The notes under the pieces: generated by a model
The model's input: the letters and a program-made list of their open reading frames with translations, nothing else
Databases searched by the model: none
Told to the model about the DNA's origin: nothing
Assembly (NCBI GenBank): GCA_011763485.2
Contig: JAANSK020212201.1
Coordinates: 1 to 24,353, forward strand
Source: Isoetes engelmannii
Taxonomy: Eukaryota; Streptophyta; Lycopodiopsida; Isoetales; Isoetaceae
Reading direction: 5' to 3'
Length of the DNA stretch: 24,353 nucleotides
Shown here: one piece after another, positions 1-8,928 of the stretch
Numbering within the stretch: the stretch's first letter is position 1
Layout: every line of letters begins with the position of its first letter
Made by a program: the position numbers and the translations under genes

Positions 1-61
1 GTGATGCTGCATCTGGTCACGCGCATCGTGCCGAAGATCCCCGTCATCTTCATCGATACGG
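1..61 (+). CDS. Partial exon of a CysH-like PAPS/APS reductase (APR-B type)
   Basis: The frame from base 1 reads VMLHLVTRIVPKIPVIF then IDTGY. This matches the bacterial CysH segment around HLV...P.IPVI..DTGY, part of the nucleotide-binding core of phosphoadenylyl-sulfate reductase. The enzyme reduces activated sulfate to sulfite in sulfur assimilation, in plastids in plants. Seed-plant APR has a different sequence here (a DTGRL-type motif), while mosses and lycophytes also carry this CysH-like APR-B form (family knowledge). Homology stops just after DTGY; the frame then runs through repeat sequence to a TAG at 175. A possible donor G|GTTATC lies at 61/62, so I end the exon at 61. No continuation (LFPETY-like) was found downstream. 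It could be a true exon with a long intron or a truncated fragment. The gene's 5' part lies outside the window. Confidence 0.6.
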
Positions 62-84
62 GTTATCATGAATGCTCTACTCAC

Positions 85-320
85 GAGTGGAGAGTGCGAG
101 AAGGGCTAACGATGCTGGCAACCGGGCTGGTGGGTTCTCGACGGGTAGGCTGGAGTGGAACTGAGCAAGGGTGGTAGGGAACCAGCCTCCTTTGTTCTCG
201 ACCCGCGAGTCGGGAAACCCTGATAGGCCTTATTGTGCGGGCTTCTCGACTCGTGAATCGAGAACAACAGAAGGGGTCTTGAAGGGTTCTCGACTTGCGA
301 CTCGAGAACAAAAAGGGGGC
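85..320. repeat. Cluster of near-palindromic TTCTCGAC repeats
   Basis: Four or five degenerate copies of an imperfect palindrome occur here. The clearest are at 194-218, 243-264 and 286-309, each with arms like GTTCTCGAC and GTCGAGAAC around a short centre such as TTGCGA or TCGTGA. A half copy lies at 134-146. The cluster directly follows the reductase exon. The 115-residue minus-strand reading frame crossing it (81-428) is serine- and arginine-rich and looks like a by-product of the repeats. Function unknown: it may be an intronic satellite or a transposon terminus. Confidence 0.6.
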
Positions 321-1258
321 TGGTGTTGAGCCTATGTTTAAGCCTTTTTTGGGCTCATCTTGGTAGTTTGCTGCTTCTTGGCTTATTGAAGTTACTGGAA
401 CAAATTCAATAGAAAAAAAAAAACTCACCGTCTCACCTCTGCAAGCTGATGATTTGATGGCTATTTACTTCAATCTTTGGTTCTTCTACTTCAGTCCTTT
501 CGCTCTTTAACTAATTATTTCATTGCTTCAGTTCTTGCTCTCCAGTGCTATGCATCCTTACTACAAATGTAGACCAGTCCAACCTAAAGATAACAAGATT
601 GCTTCATATATATGGAATGCTGCACTTCACAATAAAACTAGTTGCTAAAAATGATACTGTTCTTATTAAGAAACTTCTTATACTGTAACAGTGAAAAGGG
701 GCTGAGAAAAAAAAGGTTACCTTGAGGATTTGCTCGATCCCTCGTCCACCATGCCGGGGTCTATCCTTGAATCAGAGTTTTCTCTTGTCTTATCAATTTT
801 CCAAAGATGTTGGCCACAGGATTTGAACGAAAAATTTCCTATGGTCGGGCAAACTGTATAAAAACCAGTTGAAGAAAGGAAAGAGGTAAGAACAACATAC
901 ACGAAGTTGTAAACAGTTGCAGGGAAGCCTTACCTTCAAATTTCGCGGGTGCTAGGGATGGCGCCTTGATTCGAAGACAGCTCCGGAGCTACAGAGGAGG
1001 ATTCGGGTGGTTTCATGCCGCTTCTCTAAGTGATCGACTCGGGCGCCTTCTTCGACTTCAGACCAACTCCGGAAGAACAGGCTGCGAAAATGAAACTCAG
1101 AATTCTGCAAGAAGTCGAGCATAAAGTGGAATAAAGTCGGCAGTTATGGGAGGCGTCCCCTCGTAACCCGAGAAAATAATGGCGTGTAGGCGTACGGCCA
1201 TGTCAGTCGGAGTATCCGATGCTGCCACGTGGATACAAGGGGCAATTTAATGTGTCGG
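321..1258. other. Mostly unassigned interval with two weak minus-strand exon candidates
   Basis: I recognise no confident gene here. On the minus strand, two segments have good splice signals. One ends at 934 with donor AAG|GTAAGG. The next spans 853 down to 721, with acceptor TATACAG and donor CAAG|GTAACC, separated by an 80-bp candidate intron (854-933). A common open phase joins them, but upstream it runs back to a TAG in the first segment, and an alternative ATG frame there stops at once. No homology was recognised. Bases 1140-1258 are moderately GC-rich and resemble nothing I know. Confidence 0.2.
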
Positions 1259-1440
1259 ATGATACGTATGGGATAATATATATTGGGGATATATTGAGGG
1301 GTATAAGGTGTAATATATATTGAGGGGTAATATATATGTGGTAATATGTATGGGGTGATATAGGTGGGAAATTAAGGGGTAATATAAGGGGTAAATTAAG
1401 GGGTGATATACAAGGGGCAATATAAGGTTGTAATAGTTAT
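1259..1440 (+). repeat. Degenerate GGGGTAATATA minisatellite
   Basis: A run of imperfect short units built on GGGGTAATATA, with variants GGGGTGATATA, GGGGTAAATTAA and GGGGCAATATAA. It occupies about 180 bp just upstream of the DUF7869-like fragment. Reading frames that start inside it are not credible genes. Confidence 0.65.
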
Positions 1441-1481
1441 AAATGTTATTCAGTGGGAAGACAACTTAATCTTTTTTATGT

Positions 1482-2814
1482 TTGTGCAGGGGAAAGCACC
1501 AAATGCACCAGAGCAAGTCCCATCCATTTCACCTCAGGGAACTGTTGCAGGACTTCCCGAGAGTGGCAAGCAAGCAATGCCCCCTGACATATTGGAAAAG
1601 AATGGAATGCATGTTAGTCCATCCTTGCACCGGGACAGTTTTTGCAGAGGGCATCATAACCGCCGTGGATCCATCTGATAGTGTTAATGATCAGAGGCTC
1701 GAAGATGACCATCTGGGTGCTGGTATTGTGAAGATGCTTACACAAGTGGATACCATCATGTCCCAAAATTCCTCTAGTGATTGTATTGTATGCTCGGGTC
1801 TTCTAGAATCCCAGTCTCAGGTGGCCAATTAGGCACATCAGAGACAGAGGGGGTGCATATATAGATGCCCAAGCCCAGGATGGACCTAGTGTTGCACACC
1901 TAGAAACTGTGGAAGCCAAGCTAGTCGAAGAGCCTCCATTATTGATAAGGAAGAGGCGCTATGTGTTTCATAAAAGGCAACCACAAAAAAGACAGAGGTC
2001 CGAGAGGTGCATGCTAAGAGATGAAAGAAGAGCTGCAACCAAAGAGAACTTGGAGGCTGTCAGGGGGCAAGAGTGTTGTGGCCTGGATTGCACTGTTCAC
2101 TACTCAGTCGATGAGCTTGTTGAAATAAGATCTCAATATATTGGATGGCTTCAGAAGGACAGAATTACATACATGTACTCTCTGTGTGGGAATGTATACT
2201 ATGATGATGTGACATGGATTCTTATGTATCAGTTGAAAGGCCAAAGGGTTTGTATGAGAGCTTTGAGATGGATTCTCGGCTTGAGCAAGACTTCCTTTTA
2301 TAGGTATTGGGAGCAAGTCAGAAATGGAGCTAAGGTGTTTACCCATGGCAATGCTCTAACTCTAAAACCCAAGGCAAACACATTGAGAGCGATTGCTGTA
2401 TTCGAAAGCTTTGTCAGGTACATGTCCCAGTCCATGCCCCATAAGTCCAAGGTGAATGAGCATGGCGTCAGGGTGGTCCAAAGAGTATTACCACAACATT
2501 ATATCCAGAAGGAATGTTTGAAAGACGTAAATGCTATTCTAGAGTCTACTGGTGGTCGGCCACTCTCACAATCATCATTTAGCAGGTTATGGGCTTTCCA
2601 CTTTCCTGCCGTGCGTGTCTTGCAACATATGCCCTTCACAAAGTGCAATACTTGCATTCAACTGAAGGACACGCTTGCATCAACTGCAATAGAAAAAGAA
2701 AAAATGGCAATAAGAGAGAAATTTGCAGACCATCAATCTGATCAATTGTCTTGCAGGCAACTATATTGGCAGCAGAGAACGTTCTCCCAGATGCAGCCTG
2801 ATAGGTACTTGTAG
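1482..2814 (+). pseudogene. Truncated DUF7869-family (transposon-associated) protein
   Basis: The main reading frame (about 1840-2814; first ATG-independent call at 1909) encodes about 300 residues. They include a basic N-terminus, a CC-x-L-x-C motif (GQECCGLDC), a SFYRYWEQVRNG segment and a region with the C-x-x-C pair KCNTC. The order and style fit plant proteins carrying the DUF7869 domain, a multi-copy, probably transposon-derived family (recognised from memory, not by alignment). The frame ends at HQSDQ...QPDRYL, just where family members would run into the conserved acidic DGMD-like segment, so the C-terminal catalytic-looking half is absent. A reading frame at 1482-1832 lies one frameshift upstream and may be the decayed N-terminus. 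A possible donor GATAG|GTACTT occurs near 2807, but no following exon was found. Most likely a truncated pseudogene. Confidence 0.5.
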
Positions 2815-2831
2815 TAGTGACTAATACATAC

Positions 2832-3076
2832 ATTCTGCCCAGCATGCTCTTTAATGTATTGGATGGCCGCCACATTGCCCATTCTAAAAGCTAGATCTTG
2901 TTCCACTTTAGTCGCATATCGACCCAAGAGTGACTTACACGTGCTATTAAAATTATGGTAACCGCTAGAACCAGTCTTATTGGCGAGTAGCTGCCCATTT
3001 CAGGGTCCAACCTTGCGTCCAAAGCTGCCTTGGTTATCGCGACCCCTTTCTCTGCAATTATGTTGGCCTTCAAACA
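2832..3076 (-). pseudogene. Unidentified coding-like fragment, minus strand
   Basis: Read on the minus strand, this interval gives protein-like sequence in two phases. The first is LKANIIAEKGVAITKAALD. A single frameshift near 2990-3000 leads to the second, which includes GYHNFNSTCKSLLGRYATK, VEQDLAFRMGNV and AAIQYIKEHAGQ. It is bounded by an acceptor-like TTGCAG (just above 3076) and a donor-like AGAAT|GTATGT (at 2832/2831). The composition is that of a real helical protein, not random translation, but I do not recognise the family. It meets the truncated DUF7869-like frame tail to tail within about 20 bp, suggesting a rearrangement junction near 2815. It may also be a degraded transposon gene. 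Confidence 0.35.
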
Positions 3077-3254
3077 CTGCAATGCAGCACAAGTCCTTAG
3101 TCTCCTTACATTGATCCAGATATAAAACTTGTGCCAAGCATTATTGGATGTACTCGAAATGTGTCTTCGTTCAACCAATGAAGTTGATTCACGTCTTCTA
3201 TCATGTCCCCTCCAGCCTCCGCATGTTTAAGCAATCTCTTCTTCTCAGATCCTC

Positions 3255-3822
3255 TGTATTTTCCAAGTCCCTTTCCCTTTCTCGTTTCCTATACCTTTGA
3301 TCCCTCTTTGCCCTTTTCCCTTTCCTTCGTCCTTTTTTTCCTTTTTCCCTTTTCCTTCCCTTCCCTTTTTCTTCGTTTTTTTCCCTTTTTTTTTTCTATT
3401 TCCTCACCATTTCCCTCTTCCCCTTTTTTCCCGTGCCCTTTTTTATTCCCTTTTCCCCATGCGCTTTTTCCTTTTCCCCTTTTTCCTATGTTTTGTTTTC
3501 CCACCCTTTTCCTCTTTCCTTTTTTCTCATGCTATTTTTTGCTTCCATTTTTCCCTTCCCCCCTCCCTTTTTCCCCTTTCCCTTTTTCAATACCCTATTT
3601 TCCTTCCCTTTCCGCACCCTTTTCCTCTTCCCATTTTTCCCTTCCCTTTTCCTCTTTTCCCCACTCTTTCCCTCTTACCTTTTTCCCCATACCCTTTTTC
3701 TCCTCCCTTTCTCCAGTCCCTTTCCCATTTTTAAACCTTTTTTGCTCTTCCCTTTTTGCCCTTTTCCCTTTCCCCTTTTCCCGTCCCTTTTTTCCCTTTT
3801 CCCTTTTCCTTTCCAAAACCTT
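3255..3822 (+). repeat. Polypyrimidine (CCCTTTTTC) tract, about 570 bp
   Basis: Almost pure pyrimidine on the plus strand, made of irregular CCCTTTTTCC and CCTTTCCC units broken by occasional CATG or CATA. Several long reading frames cross it on both strands (Phe/Pro/Ser-rich on plus, Lys/Gly/Glu-rich on minus). These follow from the composition and should not be annotated as genes. Such homopurine-homopyrimidine stretches can form triplex DNA; whether this one does is inference. Confidence 0.9.
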
Positions 3823-3954
3823 TTGACCGTAGGGATTGAAGCAAGTGAATCGTTGTCATTGGTCAAAGCATCTACGTCGTCTAAAAGATTAAATCTAGGC
3901 TACACAATGATGGTCAATCTCATCCATCCAATCTAGAGTTTGATACAACACACA

Positions 3955-3979
3955 CTTACTTGCTTACTTACTTACTTAC
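3955..3979 (+). repeat. (CTTA)n microsatellite
   Basis: Six CTTA units, one with a G substitution, preceded by a short CA run. Confidence 0.85.
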
Positions 3980-4013
3980 GCAATAATATTATAATATAAG
4001 ATAAGATTTTATT

Positions 4014-4051
4014 GTAACTTATTGTTCATCCGGTGTAACTTACTGTTCACC
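4014..4051 (+). repeat. 17-bp direct repeat pair
   Basis: GTAACTTATTGTTCATC (4014-4030) is followed four bases later by GTAACTTACTGTTCACC (4035-4051), with two mismatches. It sits between the microsatellite and the candidate leader region. No function is evident. Confidence 0.6.
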
Positions 4052-4255
4052 GCCGGATTCTTCTTTTCCGGCGGTCTGCAAGCCCTGACTTCGGCCGATA
4101 TGTTCTATATTCTTTTTTCCCCTTAATTTTTCCGGGGGCGAATCCGACTGAGCTCTTTCTTTGTAGTCTCGACAGGTCGGGTAGCAAATTTTCTTTCTTC
4201 TAGGGATCTTCAACGATGTCGGTTCCTCCCGCCTTTCTTTCAAGCAGCGTCAGCC

Positions 4256-5277
4256 ATGTCTGCATTCTGGCTAGGGTTTGTATTTAAGCATTCCCACGAT
4301 TTCTTCTTACTTTCACTCTTTGGTTCAGGGCATGCGCGTTTTCCATATCCGGTGGCCACTTGCGAGGCATCTTCGAGAAATCTAACATCCTGGCTAAGAA
4401 GCAAGCGTCTAAGAGGTCTTGGGATATGAGAGGTAAGCAAGCTTTTTTTCTCGAGCTGCATAGAGCATGTTAGAATGTAGTTACTGTTCCATGGTCATGG
4501 TCAAGATTGGGAGATTTTTGCAGCCTGAACCCATGATTTAATTGGATAACAGAAGTATTCAAACAATGTATTTCTAAATTCTTCAAGACCATTACAAGAG
4601 AGTCAATATGTTGTTGGTTAGGCAGCCACAGAGCAGGTCCAAATCGAACAAGGCAACTAAAGAAATTTGGTTGTTACCAAATCGTTGAGGGTAAGCGCCG
4701 AATATGTTGCTAAGAGCTCATGGAAAGAAACATTTGGCAAAAATAACTCTCTGAAGCTTCGTGAGAAGATAGAATGAAAAAGGCTATTTACGAATTCCAT
4801 ATAGGAAGAAGGAGCCAGTATATGTACCTGGACAAAATCAGGAGAATCTCATAACCCTGTCAAGCAGAAAACACCGCTCGGAATTTATATACCCATGCCT
4901 ATGTGAAGAGGCTGTTAAAATGGAATCCTCTTTCCCACTAGAATCAGTGCAAAATTTATATGTTTCTAATCATGGTCTTGAGGAACGGCTTTTTCTACTT
5001 GAATCACAAGTATCTGTGCAAGTTAGGCACAAATACTTATTCTTTGATTTGATTTGATTTCTAGCTTCCTTATACAATTTGGATAGATATTACACTTTAA
5101 ATAACATCGAAGTCATGCCGAAGTTGGTAAAATTTGCATCTTGCACATGTAAGGAATGTATTTCTGTAGAGGAGAGTTCTAACGTTCTGTTGCAGCTATA
5201 ATACATAAACTAATATGGTTGATCTTTATTTTGTTTCTTTTGCAGGAAGCTGTTGGAGCTCTATTCTTCTTCCAGAG
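4256..5277 (+). other. Candidate spliced leader exons upstream of the Helitron frame
   Basis: Two segments have strong plant splice signals. A first exon ends at 4432 (GAG|GTAAGC). A 32-nt exon spans 5246-5277, with acceptor TTCTTTTGCAG and donor AGAG|GTAAGT. A third acceptor, TTTGGTGTAG, precedes the ATG at 5751. Near the proposed 5' end are a telo-box-like CTAGGGTTT and a TATTTAA stretch (about 4270-4287), both common near plant transcription starts. A short frame begins at ATG 4256 and stops at 4429; no long coding frame joins the exons convincingly. This could be the 5' UTR of the Helitron transcript or a gene piece captured by it. The 4433-5245 interval would be an 813-bp intron with no gene seen in it. 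Confidence 0.3.
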
Positions 5278-5596
5278 GTAAGTGTATAAGCATATGTTTT
5301 TGTTTCCATTTCATATGTAACTTCTTTGTGACAGTGGGCACCGCTTTGGCAGATCCGGCTATATTTTTTGAAAAGCACCATTTGAATTTGGAGCGCCATT
5401 CTTCTTGCATATGCGAGTATTTGTAAAATGGCTCCTCTATGGAAACAGGCACCAAGATAAAGATGACATACATGTTTATGATAAAGGACATATCTGTTTT
5501 TGGAGACAATGCAGTGCATGGCTATTATTTGAGGCACCCCGCATAGAATTTTAAGAAAGAATTCTTTGAATCAAGAACGTCTTTAATATATGTTTG

Positions 5597-6670
5597 CATA
5601 TTTCCTTTTTGTTGATTTGTGTCTCATATTATATAGCACAATCAACAAAAAAAAATATATATATGTTATATAGCACAATGGTTAAAGGTTAGCGGTTAAT
5701 GAGGAATTGTTAGTGATGATATTGTTGGTGTTTGGTGTAGGTTAGAATCCATGGGAAGACGCAAGCATTGCATTACGCCGCCGTCAGTGGCCAACAATCC
5801 GTTGTATGAAACACCTGATAGGGAAACCGAGTCTGAGAAGAAGAGACGTTTGAAGCGTAAAAAAGTTGCAAAGCACTTGCTGTGCAATTCCGATCCTACA
5901 GAGACAGGAATTGTTGAATTTCAAACACGTCAATATCGCCCAAGAAGATCTGGATTCCATGAAGTGGTCTGGACAACAAATTTGCCAGTTCCATCACACG
6001 ACGTTGGGAGCAACGAATTAGACACTATTTGCTGTAGTGATGGAAAGATCCAATCACCTTCGGGCTCTCTTTTGTATGTGAATTAGCAATGGATGCATTG
6101 TTATGCGGTTGTGTGTAAATAGTTATGTAAACCGTTTCGGTTGTTTTTGGTAGTCGTGCCTATGTTACTCTAAGTTATAATAAATTCTTGGATCCCTTGA
6201 AGATCTGCCTGCATATTTTCTTTTTGTTGATTTGTGTCTCATGTTATATAATATAATGGTTAAAGGTTAGCAATTAACATGAAATTGTTAATGATGATAT
6301 CATTGATGTTTGGTCTAGGTTAGAGCCTATGGGAAGACGCAAGCGTTGCGTTACGCCACCATCAGTGGCCAACAAAAAACACCTGATAGGGAAACAGAGT
6401 CAGAAAAGACAAGACGTTTGGAGCGTAAAAGAGTTGCAAAGCACAGGGCCCTAAGATTGCTGGGCAATTCAGAAATGGTTGAATCTCAAACAGGTCAACG
6501 TCGCCCAAGAGGATCTGCATTATATAAAGTGGCTTGGACAAGAAATTTGCCAGTTCTATCACATGATGTTGGAAGAATGGAAGATATATGTGGACATTGT
6601 AGGGCCATGAGATGGAGCAATGAGTTAGACACTATTTGTTGTAGTGATGGAAAGATCCCATTGCCTTTCG
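5597..6670 (+). repeat. Tandem duplication (period 578 bp) of the Helitron 5' region
   Basis: The segment from about 5597 to 6070 recurs at about 6211-6670. The repeat includes TTTTTGTTGATTTGTGTCTC, the acceptor TTTGGT(G/C)TAG|GTTAGA and the ATGGGAAGACGCAAGC start (5751 and 6329, 578 bp apart). The homology then covers the first hundred or so codons. The copies differ by many substitutions, a 10-nt deletion in the second copy and a 42-nt deletion in the first. About 140 bp of unrelated sequence (6070-6210) separates them. Confidence 0.85.
5741..6086 (+). pseudogene. Helitron N-terminal fragment, copy 1
   Basis: From ATG 5751 this frame encodes 111 residues beginning MGRRKHC.TPPSVAN, then a basic PDRETESEKKRRLKRKK stretch. 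This is typical of the N-terminus of plant Helitron Rep/helicase proteins. Compared with copy 2, it lacks exactly 14 codons that hold the C-x-x-C zinc-knuckle (ICGHC). It keeps the flanking DVG and NELDTICCSDGK segments, then runs into unrelated sequence and stops at 6086. It keeps the intact start region, which copy 2 has lost to a 10-nt deletion. It is a truncated duplicate; there is no sign that it encodes a working protein. Confidence 0.7.
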
Positions 6671-7391
6671 TGCCAGCTCTGCCCGAACTCCTGCTAGATC
6701 TTTACACGAGATGTGATAGAATTGGAGAATATTTTCGAACCAATATTCGCAAGTACAACAACCTATTTTCCTTTGCATAATTGGAGGTGAAAATTGATGA
6801 GGATTGACCAATGCAATTGGTGGAGCTTACTCCTTTAGAGTTAATGGTCGGATGTGCCACAGAATGGGATCTTTACTACCAAGCACACATCAATCTCCAT
6901 GTTTTTTCCAGATATACATTATGGATACCGATGAGGCTCAGGTGAATTACATAATGTCTATCTTTGAAGGGTTGTCATTTGAAATAGTGAGGCACATTCA
7001 AAATCTTATAACAAAGATCAATCCATTTGTTCATATCTTTCAATATGCTGGATAATGAGACATAATGTCGCAGTTGATATTCGGTTGCGTCTAGCTTCTT
7101 GCAAACCTAGGATAGCTGAAAGGAGGCAGTACAATGCTCCAACGGATGACGAGGTGGTCGTGCTAATGCCTGTAGATGACAATCCAGCAGATGGTCAACG
7201 TGAAATAGTCATACATTCATTGGACAATTAATTGAAATTCATAGATTCATATCACTCTGCTTATGATGCCTTGCACTTCGTACTGATGTTTCCATATGGC
7301 ACGGATGGGTGGCACCCCCAAATATCATGCGATGGTAAAAGTCATGTTACTATTAAGGACTTCTACAAGTTCCACCTACATTGCAGACAAG

Positions 7392-7652
7392 ATCACGTGC
7401 AAGGGGGGTGCACTCATATGTAAGGGGAATATGCCATGTGCGTGCAAGGGGTAGGACCCCCCCCCCATACGAATTTTTGAGGAGCCAATTTTGACCCTTC
7501 CGAATAAATTTTACCTAGGCTAGTGCCCAAAACCCTAAAAAAAAAAAGGACCCCTCTACCCATATATGTACGTAAATGGGTCAAAAAAAACCCCCTCCCG
7601 TGCATGCACATGGGTTATACGGAAAAAACAGTGAACCCCCCTTGATCACGTG
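7392..7652. mobile_element. hAT-like MITE inserted in the Helitron (element 7400-7644)
   Basis: A 245-bp element has terminal inverted repeats beginning CAAGGGGGGT. Ten bases are perfect, and 14 of 15 match if extended to CACT. Perfect 8-bp target duplications ATCACGTG flank it (7392-7399 and 7645-7652). The 8-bp duplication and CA...TG ends are characteristic of hAT transposons. It has no coding capacity. Removing the element with one duplication joins CRQDHV directly to SPLHVAGRLFQEYV in frame, exactly as expected for a Helitron protein, which supports both boundaries. The insertion therefore came after the Helitron. Confidence 0.88.
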
Positions 7653-8834
7653 TCTCCTCTTCATGTAGCTGGCAGATTATTTCAAGAGTACGTCTGTGAC
7701 ATGTTTTCCAAGATGGAACAATTAAAGTTACAATCTATTCAATTGAACCAAACACAAATACGAAAGGACATGTTGAGAGGTATTATGGATTGTATGGATG
7801 GAGATGCTAGATGTATTGGACGTAAGGTTGCGTTACCTTCTTCACACGTAGGATCTCCTCGGTACTTGCACCAATTATATCAAGATGATATGGCAATTGT
7901 CCGCGAACTTGGAAGGCCTGATCAATTTATAATGATGACAACAAATCCGAAATGGGATGAGATTAGTAGGGAGTTGTTCAATGGACAAACTGCAGCAGAT
8001 CATCCTGATTTGGTGGAAAGAGTTTTTCAATTGAAATTGAAGGAATTGCTAGATTTACTTACTAACAAGTGTATATTTGGTCGTCCAGTAGCGAGAATAT
8101 ATGTTATCGACTTCCAAAAGAGAGGGTTGCCACATGTCCATTTGTTGTTGATTCTAGATCATACTGATAAACCATTTACACCTGAGGACTTTGATAAGAT
8201 AAAAATGAGCATTCAGAGCTCTATGAGATTATCACCCGTTCAATGATGCATAGCCCATGCGGAGCACATAAGCCAGGGGCAAGTTGCATGAAAGATGGAG
8301 TTTGCAGTAAACATTATCCGCGAGACTTCATGAACGAAACTGTCGTGAGTGATGGGTATCCGTTATATCGTCGTCGTGATGATGGTCGGACCATAGAAAA
8401 AGATGGGATAACGCTAGACAACTGATGGGTAGTTCCGTATAATCCATGGTTGACATCCTATTTTAAATGTCATATCCATGTTGAAATCTGTGCACATGCC
8501 AAATTTGTCGAATATTTGTACAAGGTGTACAAGGGACCAGAAACGATTTCGATAAATCTAGAGCCAGAAAATAATATAGAGTCCACAACGACAACTGTTA
8601 CAAACTATAATGAAGTGGAACAGTTTTTGAATGCCCGTTACTTCTCTGCCTTGGAAGCATGCTGGAGAGTATTAGGATTTTGGTTGCAACAACAGGTGCC
8701 TAATGTGGTTCGTTAGCAATCCACCTGCCAGGTGAATAAAAAGTGTATTACAGACAAAATGAGAGTTTAGAGACACCATGAAATATGAATCATGCTACAT
8801 CGATTGACTGCTTTTTTTGACATGAATGCCTCAG

Positions 8835-8928
8835 GTAATTTCAGTATTGTGCAAACATTCTATTGCAATTTCCTTTGCTAATGCTATAATACTGTCTCTA
8901 ACTACTTACTTTCAAATGAGCATTCCAG
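8835..8928 (+). other. Intron-like 94-bp interruption of the Helitron frame
   Basis: The coding sequence reads MNAS up to CAG|GTAATT (8834/8835) and resumes at TTCCAG|GTAATGCAG (8928/8929) as GNADAMHTLYHDFP. The joined sequence matches the expected continuous Helitron segment. The gap has GT...AG ends and a pyrimidine-rich stretch, so it is probably a spliceosomal intron. CAGGTAAT occurs at both borders, so an insertion with a short duplication is also possible. Confidence 0.6.

Noticed and set aside
81-428. 115-codon minus-strand frame
   Set aside because: It spans the palindromic repeat cluster, contains no recognisable domain and its Ser/Arg-rich content mirrors the repeat units.
1030-1134. 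Plus-strand 34-codon frame with a helical-looking PTPEEQAAKMKLRILQEVE segment
   Set aside because: Too short, no start or splice support, and the opposite strand is equally open; composition of a GC-rich patch is a sufficient explanation.
3203-3936. Long reading frames of 145-207 codons on plus and 63-73 codons on minus
   Set aside because: They lie in the polypyrimidine tract and consist of Phe/Pro/Ser or Lys/Gly/Glu runs in all frames; explained by composition.
4240-4461. Minus-strand 73-codon frame
   Set aside because: It lies opposite the candidate leader exon, has no domain resemblance and no splice support.
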